DNA of 64,000 bases, taken from the NCBI GenBank assembly GCA_947247005.1, contig OX365947.1, forward strand, positions 32,382,760-32,446,759. The letters are read 5' to 3'. Source of the stretch: Spisula solida (lineage: Eukaryota > Mollusca > Bivalvia > Venerida > Mactridae). The stretch's first letter is position 1. Each line of letters opens with the position of its first letter. The notes below the pieces were generated by a model. It saw only the letters and a program-made list of their open reading frames with translations. It searched no databases and had not been told where the DNA came from. Positions 12,160 through 23,900 of this stretch are shown here, one piece after another. The translations under genes and the position numbers were made by a program.

Positions 12160-13140
12160 TGATATCGATAATAATTGATCATAATTGTTTGTCTAGTGCG
12201 CTGTGTCGTCAGTTCGGGTAGGGCTAGACTCCATGCGGTAGCAGAACTTTAACCCCGCCATAAATTAGTATGTTTGGAGGCACAGCAGTCTGTTACAAAG
12301 TTGGACACGCCCAATACTGAAGGGGACGATCGGTCGTTTTTTATACTATGTTGTACATAATTATGCAAATTAGCAATCATTTAACAATAAACGGTGTTTA
12401 TGTGTAGTCTGTCATTATATTTGATTCAGATCTTGATAAGGACTTGAACGATATAGTCATCTTATTAGAGTATGTCTCCATGACTCTTCTTATCTTCAAT
12501 AAACTACTTGCCAATGTGGCAGTGCTTAGTATGCGAGATACAGCCTTTATTAGAGTAAAGGATGTGTACCGTTTTCGAAAACTTGTTTATCCTTGATGTT
12601 AAGTAAAAAGGAACGAAACAGTGTATAAATCAACATTACCAATGTGTTTCATTTTGTGACAAATACGTCAAATATTCAAATGTTAACCTGCTGTATTTAG
12701 AGAACTATTTAGAGTTGCGCATGCAGAATTGTGATTTGAATAATATGTTCAAAAGATCTGATTGAGGCTATGTTTAACGAAGTACACGTAGAAAGAATAA
12801 GCCACTAAGACAAATTTGACAAAAAAGAAAATTCGTCTTCCATTGGAAAAGTGTATTTATTCCATGTACGTGTCACGTTGTACATCTAATTAATGGAAAT
12901 TGCCATTGCATGATACTCATGGTACTCATTTTCGTAGAAGCGATTATCCGATGCCGAGGATGTGTTTGTAAGACTATCAATAAGTTACAAACATGCACAA
13001 GAACTCTTGACCCAAATGAAGTACAAATTAAGGTGGTCAGAATTAACCGACGCGCTGAATTAGCCGACGCGAATGATTAGCCGAAATGACGTGATCAAAA
13101 TACAAAAAATGTAGCCAAAAACATGACAATTTAAATACTG
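12160..13140. other. No feature recognised
   Basis: AT-rich spacer with no supported gene or repeat. A C-run of about 21 bases follows at 13146-13167. Confidence 0.5.
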
Positions 13141-13627
13141 TATTACCCCCCCCCCCCCCCCCCCCTCAGATTACAATATATATATCAACACTGGTAAATA
13201 CACAAGTATTTGTACTCAACATGGCCAAATTAATTATTATTATTATACCATATTTATATAGCACTTTTATCATGTAATTACACGTTCAAAAGTGCTGTAC
13301 AATCACATTTAAGACATGGTTAAAACAATTTTACATAGATAAATGCATGCAAACATTAAAAATGTATATATACATGTAAACATAATACAAATAACACAGA
13401 GAACCCCCCCCCCTCAATTAACCCCCCCCCCCCCCCCTAAATTGTGTGTTTCACGAGAAACTAACTCCAAAGGAATAGTGATACTTCCTTCAAGGAGACA
13501 GGAAACCCCCCGACACTATTTACTAATGTACTAGTGTTTCAAGAACAGCGCCACATTCCACTGCTTCGAGATACCGTCTCCAAAGGTATAAATGTACTAC
13601 CTTTTAGGAGATCCTTAAGAAGTCAAA

Positions 13628-14215
13628 CTAATAATCAGCCAGAATATGCTTTAGTAAAACAGTGTGTTTTAGCGCTTTCTTGAATGATGGTAGTGTTTTA
13701 CTATCTCTGAGTGTTGTTGGCAGTGCATTCCAGAGCTTCGGTGCTGCAGCCATGAAACATCGATCACCATACGAGACAGTCCTCATCCTCGGCACAACTA
13801 GAAGAATAGAGACATTTTGTGACCTAAGCTGTCTTTGTGGAGTATATATTTCCAACATACTTCTGATGTAGCCTGGGGAATTCCCATGTAGTGCTTTGTA
13901 AACATGAGTCAAGACCTTGTACTCCACTCTGTATTGTACAGGTAACCAGTAAAGATCCTTCAGCACAGGAGTGGTGTGATTGTATCGCGGTATCCGTGCG
14001 ATGAGGCGGGCAGCTATATTTTAGATATTTTGTAGCTTGTTAAGAATGATTTTTGGGGAGCCGCACAGTAATGAGTTGCAATAATCCAGTCTTGATGTTA
14101 CTAAAGAATTTATGGGGGATTTTGTTGCATCAACAGTTAAATATAGTCTGATTTGACCTATTTGTCGGATCTGCATGAAACAAGACCTGGAGACAGAGTT
14201 TACATGTTTGTCCAT
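13628..14215 (-). pseudogene. LINE C-terminal domain
   Basis: The 5' part (14215-14021) gives KHVNSVSRSCFMQIRQIGQI and TSRLDYCNSLL. The 3' part (13966-13628) gives LKDLYWLPVQYRVEYKVLTH, YGDRCFMAAAPKLWNALP and a lysine-rich end. These blocks follow the reverse transcriptase in CR1/L2 elements. The two parts are in different frames, with a stop between them. Confidence 0.85.
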
Positions 14216-14287
14216 GTTTAGGTGTTAATCCAACATTGCACCAAGGTTTCTGACCACCGGTGATGGTCTGATCACAGCATCACCAAC

Positions 14288-15269
14288 TTATACTGTGAGA
14301 TTCTCAGCATCACTGGTATTCCGTTTCGGTACAAACAGGATTACCTCTGTTTTGTCTGCATTTGGTTTCAACAGATTGTTTTTCATCCAGTGCAAGATAT
14401 TCTTCAGACATGTTTCAATTCGTAGCAGTGTTTCATCACGTGAAACGCAATCCTTCGGTTTGAATGCCATATACAGCTGGGAGTCATCAGCGTAGAAATG
14501 GTGTTGCAGTTGATGCTTTCTGCAGATTGCACCCACTGGTTTTGTATACATGATGTAGTTTTTGGGACCAAGCACAGAACCCTGAGGTACGCTATAATTC
14601 ATCAGGACTGGTTTCGAAAGTTCACCATCAATACAAACAGTCTGGTAACGGTCACACAAATAGGATTTTCATCCACTCCAATGGCTTGCCTACTATACCG
14701 AAATGTTTTTCAAGTCGGCATAAGAGGGTGGTGTGATCAATGGTGTCAAATGCTGCTGATAAATCAAGCACGACGAGGACAGTAGCTTTATTCTGGTCTA
14801 GAGAACAAAGGATGTCGTTTTGCACACGAAGTAAAGCAGTTTCAGTAGAGTGGAATTTTCTATATGCTGACTGGCGTTCTTCATGGAGATTATGCAGTGT
14901 TAAGTGATCATCTAGTTGAGCATCGACTACCTTCTCAAGAACTTTGGAAATAAAAGGTAAGTTTGACACCGGTCTATAATTTTTCATTACATTTTGATCA
15001 AGGCCTGGCTTCTTTATCAGTGGTCTTATTCTTGAGCTTTTAAAAACCGTAGGTACATAAGCATTTTCAAGTGATGCATTGAATAGTCGCGTTAATATTG
15101 GCAGTAGTTCATTTAAACAATCCTTTAACAACCATGTTGGGATTGGATCAAGCTCACATGATTTACTAGATGATTTATTTATCAGTTTCCGGATTTCTTT
15201 TTCTGAAGTCGGGGAAAACTGTGATAGTTGCTCATCTTGAAAATGTGTCAAATTCAGCAGTGTCGCCAT
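14288..15269 (-). pseudogene. LINE reverse transcriptase, frameshifted
   Basis: The upstream frame (15269-14652) carries the RT fingers and palm: NYRPVSNLPF, QSAYRKFHSTETALL and LDLSAAFDTIDH. A shift near 14655 moves to the frame 14659-14288, which carries SVPQGSVLGP and the catalytic FYADDSQLY. The order and spacing match CR1/L2-clade non-LTR elements. With the frame corrected the catalytic Asp pair is intact, so damage is modest. It acts in target-primed reverse transcription in active relatives. Confidence 0.88.
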
Positions 15270-15363
15270 GTTGGTTTGGCTGAGTAGTGGAGGCTATTTC
15301 AGTTCGTATTCCTGCAATTTTGTTAATGAAGATGTCACTAAAGTCCAATGCAAGCACCTTAGC

Positions 15364-16038
15364 CTATTTGTTGGATGGTAACACCACTTCTTTAGCATCG
15401 CCCATAAGATGTTTAGTTATCTTGAACAGCTCCTTCTGATCACGACCACATGACTCTACCTTATCTGCGTAATAGGTTACTTTAGATTGTTTTAACAATT
15501 TGTTGACAGCAGAACATTGATTTCTATATATTTGATGATCTATTGTTAATTTAGTGGTTCGCCATTTTCGCTCAAGTTTACGTCTCATATGTTTGGCGTC
15601 ATGTAGATCTTCAGTGTACCAAGGACAAGAAGGTCTTAAAACTATCGTTTTAGATTTGAGAGGAGCATGTTTGTCAATGAGTGATGACAGTCCATGTGTA
15701 TACACCTCAACAAGTTCATCAACATCGGAAATGTGCAGCCCACTTTTCAAAATGGTTACAATGCATTCAATGTGTTCTAAAGTGGTAAAAACTCTATCAT
15801 TGGTAGAAGTAAGAAGCTGAAGGTTAAGAGTGTTTTTGTACACAACTGCTTTTCCTCCACCGCGTCCACCGCGAGGAACATGTTTGATTTTATAGCCATT
15901 TGGAACAAGCTCAGCGATGCATGATTTGTCGGAAGGTCCCCCGAGCCATGTTTCAGTCACAGCAACAATATCATAATCATTAGATGATATATAATCTGAA
16001 AGGGCCTTTTTTTGACTGACCTTGGGTTCATACAACAC
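15364..16038 (-). pseudogene. LINE endonuclease fragment with internal deletion
   Basis: The first part shows the endonuclease pattern: DIVAVTETWL near residue 30 (the catalytic Glu of the ETWL box) and a GGGKAVVYKN block near residue 60. After about residue 95 it jumps to the linker region that normally precedes the reverse transcriptase (HAPLKSKTIVLRP ... WYTEDL). The middle of the endonuclease, including the GDFN and SDH catalytic boxes, is missing. The fragment opens into the reverse-transcriptase region to its left after a stop at 15363. Confidence 0.85.
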
Positions 16039-16652
16039 ACTTTAATATAAGTATGGCCTTTGCATACAGTGATAGGTTCAAATTCGATATTTTTCAGATC
16101 GTGGTGTTTTAAATCATTTTCGTCTTTAAAATGGGTTACAAGAGATAAAGTTGGCATTACAGTAGTTATTTCTTGGGGGAGTGTTTTTGAATGTTTTGTA
16201 AATTTACACCTTCATTCAGGTCCCATGTTCGTCTATATTGACGCCCTTTGGTACCCCGGAATTTCAATATTCCTAACTGTTTTATTGTTGTAAATACATG
16301 AGGATCAGGTTTTGTAGGTGATAATTTCCTAATCTCACACAGGCTATACCTATTATACTGTATAATATCGGGTACATAATGGGCCATTTTATGCCCGAGG
16401 CAAATACACTTATATGATTTCAGGTAAATATTCAAAAATATTATCATAAAACTCAAAATAACACAAAATCCACAAATATATACAACACCAAAAAATGCAT
16501 ATATACAGTAAGAATACTTCCATAAACATTCACAGCAAATTCCACAGAAATCACTGCTGTAGTTCTGTTGATTTAAATCCAAATCACAGAGCACAAAAAG
16601 TTGCAGCCTTACACCTGGCGCACAATACACTAATTAAGGTGTTGTGGAAGTA

Positions 16653-17632
16653 AAGGGTGTGAAGAAAGTTCGTTCCGGTCGGAAAGTATGGCGTATTTTT
16701 ATTTTTACCAAGCAAAATATTACGAAATTTGCTATGAAGGTATAGTACTGAATTTAGGATATGTTGATTATTTTTGCTTGAATTCCGTTTGGATAGACAC
16801 CGTTGCCATGGATTTATAGAACGCGGAAGTAAGCGTACGTTAACGTTACGTCGACGTCCATTTTAAAGATGAGTCGACAAACAGAAATAACTGCAAAAAT
16901 GAAACATAGTCAGATTTAGGCATTTTAGACATTCATATTGTTAAACAATACGTTATGCTTAAATTATTGACGGCTAAAGTACTGGTACTCATACAATTGG
17001 AGCACAACTACGTAATTGAAAGAACATGGTATCGATTTCGTCGAACGTGACGTGACGTACACGTTAAGCGAAAATTGAGAGTAGGGTAAAGAAAATGACC
17101 GACTGTGTAAAAAATAACAACTTCTACGAACATCATAAGGCATTGGCGAAGACATGCCTCATTTTTCAAGTAAAGAGTAACTAAATAAATTCAAAAGTAA
17201 CGAAACGCCCGATTTGACAAAAACGCGCAATTTAGAAATAAATACGTATATGGGAAAACAAAAGGCATTTATTTGCAAAACGAAAACTCTTACAGCATCA
17301 TAACTTGGATGATATTTTGTTCTTATATAACATTAAATATTAGTTTAGTTCATTACAAGTTTAAAACATACACAACGATACAGTGAGTGGACAACAAAGG
17401 GAGTATTTCGAACTTGACCTGGTCACGACGTCATTTACGTCATATTCGAAACAAGATTAACAAATTTATTCATTGCGTTTGAAAAAATATTGACAGTCAA
17501 ATCAGCTAAAACTGTTATACATAATGATGTTATTGTACCAGGATACTGAAGACAAAATTTGGTGCAAATATATTTATTAGTTTTGTGTACAAAAGCTTTT
17601 CAAAAACCAGAACGAACTTTCTTTACACCCTT
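16653..17632. mobile_element. TA-flanked non-autonomous DNA element, 980 bp
   Basis: Starts AAGGGTGTGAAGAAAGTTCG and ends with the complement (one mismatch in this stretch). It is flanked by TA at 16651-16652 and 17633-17634. This fits Tc1/mariner target choice. No transposase was recognised; a 63-codon frame inside looks random. Confidence 0.82.
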
Positions 17633-17634
17633 TA

Positions 17635-20600
17635 GTTCTCGCGCCACCTTTTATGCGGTGACGTAACGTTCTATAGTTGGCTTAGTAGGAGCTTGCGTGT
17701 AATGCAAATAATAGTTTCTGTATGAGAAACTTAAAGTACAGTCAGATTTACTGAAACGTCAGGATGACACCACTCTGTTTAATAAAACAGAGAAAATATA
17801 ACAAAAATGATTTAAATCTTTAAACCAATCTAATTTTAATGAACTAAACTAAATATGCAAACATCAAAAGTGCAATTGAGATTAAGCAACATGTCATGAT
17901 CTAAAAGTAACAAGATAAAATCAAAATAAAACTACTAATACAAAACTAATCATGACTTAAATATGATGTTAACGTTAAATAATGCTTGCAAAACTACACT
18001 AAAGTTATGATTAAAAGTACCAAAATGTATTACAAAATAAACTAAGTTATCAGAAAATTAAACAGATTAAATACAATATTCAAACTGCTAAATAAACAAT
18101 CCATTTGCCTAAAATCAAGCTCAAATATTTCATTTAATGATTCTGCACTTAACAAGTATTCAAAAGTAGCTAGCCTAAGTACTCAAAAATGGCTACTACT
18201 TAAGTATTAATTAATTACCAATTATGTGTAAGTATTTAAAATAATCTGAATGATTTACTTAATAAAAATAACCTAATGAATTACAAAAATTTTACTTAAA
18301 TAATTTCAACAATTTACTTAAAGCTCCAAGATAAATGCCTAAAGGACCTAATTAAATTAATTAATAATTATTATCTTGGAGAGAGGATTTAAGATCCTCA
18401 TATTTCAAGAATAAGCAACAGAATGAGGAAATGCCAGTTTTTCCACTTTTATGGACATCACTTCTATTTGGCCACTAGATGGTACCACCAGTCTCTTAAT
18501 TAGATAAGACTAATTCTGATTAGTCACAAGTATTAATTTAACCAATCAAAAGATACCTAACATAATCACCTAGGCAATTAAGATTCCTTTGTTTACATAA
18601 GTCTGCCGACACTATGATGTAATAGGGTCCAGTCATGTCTAAAAATAGACTGATAATGCACTTAAGGGCTGATAAGAACAATGAAAGTGTATCAGAATCA
18701 TGAGGTTAAAGCATGATGATTATGAATCTTAAGTCTATCTAAAAAGTATCTAGAATGCCTAATACTTTAAACAATGGTTTAAAACAATATAATGAAATGG
18801 CAGTATTAAATCACATAAAAATGTAAAACACGCATAATCATAAATACACAAAGGGTGTTTAATGCATGTAGATAAAACAATATAAGCAATACACATATAT
18901 ATATATAGGTGGTTAAATGTATGTTCTAATCTCTTGTGATTCTTGTTTTGCATGTAGACTAGCTAAAGCTTGACTTGATGGCTAACGAATAGACTAGTCT
19001 CATAAACTTCAAATTTGTAGAAGTTTAAAAGCTTAAATCATTATGCAATCATAGTAATATTATGTAACTTGCTGGAGTAAAGATCCAACTTTACAACAAA
19101 TACATGAACGCATTATTATAATGTTCGGGCCAAATAAGGAATAATAAACACGAAGCTTATGTCGCTAGTGGCTTAGGTAGTTCGAAGTTTCCATTTCTAG
19201 AATGGTCACACTTGTTTGCATTTTGTTTGCAGATCTTCTTATGTTCTAATTTCGTTTCCAAACTCATGTTCAACATAATGTCCGTCTGCAGACCGGCGTT
19301 CTTCTAAATGACACGGGTTTATGTACGGGTCTTCTGTAATGTAATTTATTTATAAATACTATAAATATAAAAGTGACTCGGAACAATTGATTCGCAAATG
19401 AAAAAGACAATAGACTCATTCGTTGTGTCGTTTGGATATGTTTAAGACACACTACGAGCGAGCTGTCTATTTCAAACACGACACATTGTTATATACAACT
19501 CAAAATATGAAAAGGGACAACACATTGCCCTTGCAGATTTTTGCAAATGCAGATGCTGCATGTGCAATATTATAACGAATAAAGATTGCTTCAATAGCAG
19601 ATGTATAAATGGCCAGCCTTTAGTCGGTTAGCTTATTATTTACTTGGAAAGCGACGATGTTATGTCAATGCATCCAAATTGTGTCGCATGGCATTTACCA
19701 CAATAAGCATCAGGCTAGATATTTTAATATTTGTACATCGTTTTCCTCATCGCAGCTTATGTCAGGACGTATCAGTATGGCTTGGGAGTGTCTGTGCGCT
19801 ACAGTATTTATTGATTTTTATCTTTTGCGAATTTTGAGTAATATACAGAGCAAAAATGCTCAACAAGTATCCATAGGGAAGCTTAGGTTTCTAATCACAC
19901 CACATTTTTAACTTTTCTTTATTTAAATGGACTGTCACAAACAGAGTCAGATTGGTGGAATTTATCAACGTCCTATGCTCCAAAGGGGTCTGCGAAAATT
20001 CAGACATTTTCGAAAGTGTTTCTTTTTTAACAAAATTCGTGATATGATGTGTTTGAACGATATTAACACGTTCAGTTGAGGAAATCACCAATTTATGCTA
20101 AGAATTTATCACAAACGCAACGGTAATAATGCTCTTGTTTAAAATTCTAAGGGAGGGTATTTGAAACATACCAACGTTTGACTCAATCTGCATCAAAATG
20201 CTTTGGACATTTTTCGTATCAAAATTGATTTCCTTAAATATTGTACATGTATTGATGATTATAGCCCGAAAACAGTTCAGCTACCCTGAATCAGATTGTG
20301 TTCAAAAAGCATGTTGTTTAAATAAATTCAGTTATTCCCCTTTATGTTCAGTATGGCGGTGTTGAATTCTTGAACAGTGTCAGCAGATCAATAGCTACAA
20401 CGGTTCTACTTGTATATTTCTTCATTAAACATTGACATATAAACACACGAAATGTGGATACTTTTTCATTTTGCTGAGTATATTTGATTGTTAATTAATA
20501 CAATCACCGTAATATGTTATACCTGCTATTCACGTATACTAACTAACATTTATACAATCAAGAGCGAAAATATGTGAGTTCCTCACTGTCCGTCTGACCA

Positions 20601-20803
20601 TCCGTCTGTCTGTCTATCACTCATTATCACACAGTCTCTCTAGTTCGCCCTTCTGTCCTTTCATACATACATCGGACTAACCATCGAATCAAATTATAAA
20701 TAATGCAACGCACAAGGAAGGTGTTGAAGTACGGAGACGCATACACGAGCTTATAAGCGTATTACTATACTAGTAATATATATTTACAAACCTTTGGTAC
20801 TAC
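17635..20803. other. No feature recognised; would hold downstream receptor exons if they are in the window
   Basis: AT-rich sequence with short random reading frames only. I looked on the minus strand for a kinase, guanylate cyclase or seven-helix exon continuing the receptor and saw none. A short tctgtctgtct run is near 20600. Confidence 0.45.
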
Positions 20804-20904
20804 CTTTCCTGTAGCATCTTATGAGGCAAACACTCAACACAACGATGACCACGCAACACAAACCGATAATTGTACCAAGAACGGGCGTAATGGAATCTGC
20901 TGAT
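20804..20904 (-). CDS. Receptor exon 16: membrane segment
   Basis: Residues 1085-1117. About 22 hydrophobic residues (PVLGTIIGLCCVVIVVLSVC and on) end in RCYRK, a stop-transfer signal with a cysteine that could be palmitoylated. It could be the sole helix or helix 1 of seven. Donor GTAGTA, phase 1, so the coding sequence continues. Confidence 0.9.
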
Positions 20905-23900
20905 CTGTAATTATGTTAATACATCTTAAAACATCTACACAATGAATGTTTTAAATGAGTCTGATAACGATCCGTAGTACTTAGTTCATGGCAAGTTACC
21001 AGTAAGCTTTCTTGGCATTGGAAACGTTTCTAACTAAACCCTGCCATCTGCCATGTCGCCTTGTACTCAAGTGTCAAAGCAGTATGTCCTACGTGCATGA
21101 CTCTCCATTTTTATACCCCCACAAACAATGTTTGAAGGGGGTATACTGGAGTCACTGTGTCTGTCTGTCGGTCGGGCGGTCGATCGATCGATCTGTTGGT
21201 CTGTTAGCTTTGTCGTTTCTTAAGGGATTTTAAAATTGATTGATACAAATGTTCACTACATCAAGACGGTGTGTCATGCGCAAGACTCATGTCCCTAGCT
21301 CTAAGGTCAAGGTCACACTTATAGGTCAAAGGTCATATAGTCATGCAAGTCGTGTCCGCTCTGTAACCTGTCGTTTCTTACTCGATTTTAAAATGGCCAG
21401 GTACAAATTTTCACATCATCAACGGGTTGTGTCATGTGCAAGGCACAGGTCCCTAGCTCAAAGGTCAAGGTCACACTTAAAGGTCAAAGGTTATATATTC
21501 ATGCAAGTAGTGTCTGTTAACTTTGTGGTTTCTTACTGGGGTTTAAAATGGCTTGGTACAAATCACCACATCAATACGGTGTGTCATGCATAAGACCCAG
21601 GTCCCTATCTCAAAGGTCAAGGTCACACTTAGAGGTCAAAGGTTATATAGTTATGCAAGACTTTAATGTTAAATAAAATATTGCTGTGTCAAGGCAGTGC
21701 TGCGGGGGTATGATTCATCACTCCAGTGCTAGCTCTAGTTAGAATTTAACATGTAACCTATCTTTAAACCAGATGTAAACCAGCTGTGAATTGTCATGTT
21801 TAGAACATGACAGAAATGTAATGTCTAATACTCAATAAATATCAAATATCAAAATAGTAACTGCTTCATAAATTCAATAATCTCAAAAATGCAATTAATA
21901 TGCACTGCAGCCTCTCCAGAGTGGCCATCCAAAGAGCAACAATCTCTCTACAAAATGCACCTCTCCAGAGCATCAACCTCTGTTCAACAGTCAATGTGTA
22001 TGTTTCTCAAAAAGGTGTTGCTTTTGAGAGAGTATACGGTAATCTTATATAAATGCTGTAGCGTACAGACAATCCAAAGTCACACAGAAACGGCAACCGC
22101 GCCCATCAACTCACGCAAGAGTCAGACATTGAACGAACCATCTATACTCCCGAAAATGAATATTTCAAGCAAGCCTATATACGGACCCCGCAATTAAAGA
22201 CATACTGTAGACTTTGAATTTCGTGCATAATTAACCATGAAGGCCATTAAAGGGAGGTAATTATACATAGTAAGTCATACTTATCATCTACAACCGGTTC
22301 TTCCTCTTGTTCTATCTCTTGACAATCCATACATGCACTTTTACTTGGACAAGATGACACGATAAGTTGGCGAGTAGGATATCTTACGTCTAGAACATCT
22401 AACAATAAACCAGTACTAAGACTGTAGCTCCCCACCTAAAACATGCAAGTCAAACAGGAACATGTATAACCATCCATCAACGTCCATATATCTATACATA
22501 AAGTGGGACAATTTCAAAGGCTATAGTCGCTGTATCATCATATGTTTTTTCTATGTATCATTTGGACAAATGTTAAGTGTCCATAAACCTATGTATTATT
22601 CATAATTCGTTAACGCATTAACGCAATTTCTACCCTTTTTCATGACCACTTGTCTGATACGGTACTCGTATATCTTGTAATATAATGTACCCCACGCACT
22701 AATTGACTCCTAATGGCTAGTCAATACAAACTTGCCCATGCATAGCTAGGACAAAAAATATTGCTTGGTCAAACACTGCTTTGATAACAAATGCCTTAAC
22801 AAACAGTACTAGAGCATCTTCAGGAACTGTATAGAGGTGAGTTCTGATACGAATGTGGTACTCGATATTCCTTTTAAACTTAATTCTTAAGTGGCAATAA
22901 TTAAAAGGGGATTAGATCTATTACAACAGCCGGTCATATTGTTTGCTTTCAATTTGCTAGATATAAACAGATATACACTAACTGTATCTACGCCAGATAG
23001 TCACTTGAAACACGCGTAAACTTTAGACCATTTATTACTTGCGAAAACAGTGGAAGAAGATAATAGAAAAACGGGCGGGGAAGGCGGGATTCAACTTAAA
23101 CAGCCGATCACAGAAAATATAAAAACATCACATACCACAATACACGTTACTATTCGTGATCAGTGACTCTCCCGAATACTTAACATAAGTCTCCATAATT
23201 ATTTCATAAATACAATATAGTTGATGCTAGAGTGTGTATGCATGCTGTATGATTTATAAAACATCCCATACAATACTTAAACTCACCGGAAAATAATCTC
23301 GCTTTGTTTTGTCATCGGGATGGTCCTGTATATTATATATTTTGTATCCCATGCGGCCGTCCCCCTGATCGTCAAAAACCTGAAAATAGATGATACTCAA
23401 TCCGCTTTAGTGACTAAACAAAAACGTACTGATGTATATATACCTCTTTGGGTTGTTGTTGTTGGGGTTTCTGTGTGTTTTCCAAAGCTTGTTTAATGAG
23501 CTATCAGGACATCTGTAACATGTTCCTCGTGATCTAGGGGAACCTTTGAAGACAGTTTGTGATATCGGAAACAAGCTTTGGAAAACAACTAAATCGGGTG
23601 GTATCGGAAGAAATTTGGGAGAACATCGCCGATGTGGAATTCCTAAGTGGGACCTAGGCTTAACATACTGTATTCATACATACTGTATGCAATTTATTAT
23701 CAACCAGTATTCACATGTAGTCTGGTTCCCGTCCCTAATGCTACATTGCATTAGTATTTGTCCGGTACAAGTTGGTTAAAATGAATGAATCCAGTGGTCA
23801 ATCAAAATAATTCATTTTTCTAGTGATAAATAAAGTCTCCTAGAAACGACACCAGAAAAACACACGTTTTAGGAGATTATTTAAAATTGCCTATATAAAC

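Larger units (their letters stand above)
13231..16630 (-). mobile_element. CR1/L2-like LINE, minus strand, damaged
   Basis: Reading right to left: a 5' segment (16630-16160) whose translation ends with a basic KFRGTKGRQYRRTW stretch; an apurinic-type endonuclease fragment; a reverse transcriptase; a C-terminal domain; then a 3' untranslated part with poly-C tracts. The 3' tail is gtgctatataaatatggtat followed by (aat)n-type repeats. The tail matches the 3' tail of the SINE-like composite at 7371-8125. A frameshift near 14655 and the loss of the back half of the endonuclease make it inactive. Exact 5' end uncertain. Confidence 0.85.

Noticed and set aside
13146..13436. CRISPR-like or telomeric repeats at the C-runs
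   Set aside because: Simple poly-C tracts in a LINE 3' region; no spacer structure, and the genome is eukaryotic.
13662..15820. Plus-strand frames at 13662, 14295, 14498 and 15554
   Set aside because: Shadows of the minus-strand LINE; no recognisable protein.
19891..20091. Downstream receptor exon on the minus strand
   Set aside because: The frame is plausible in length but has a poor acceptor, wrong phase support and no recognisable domain.
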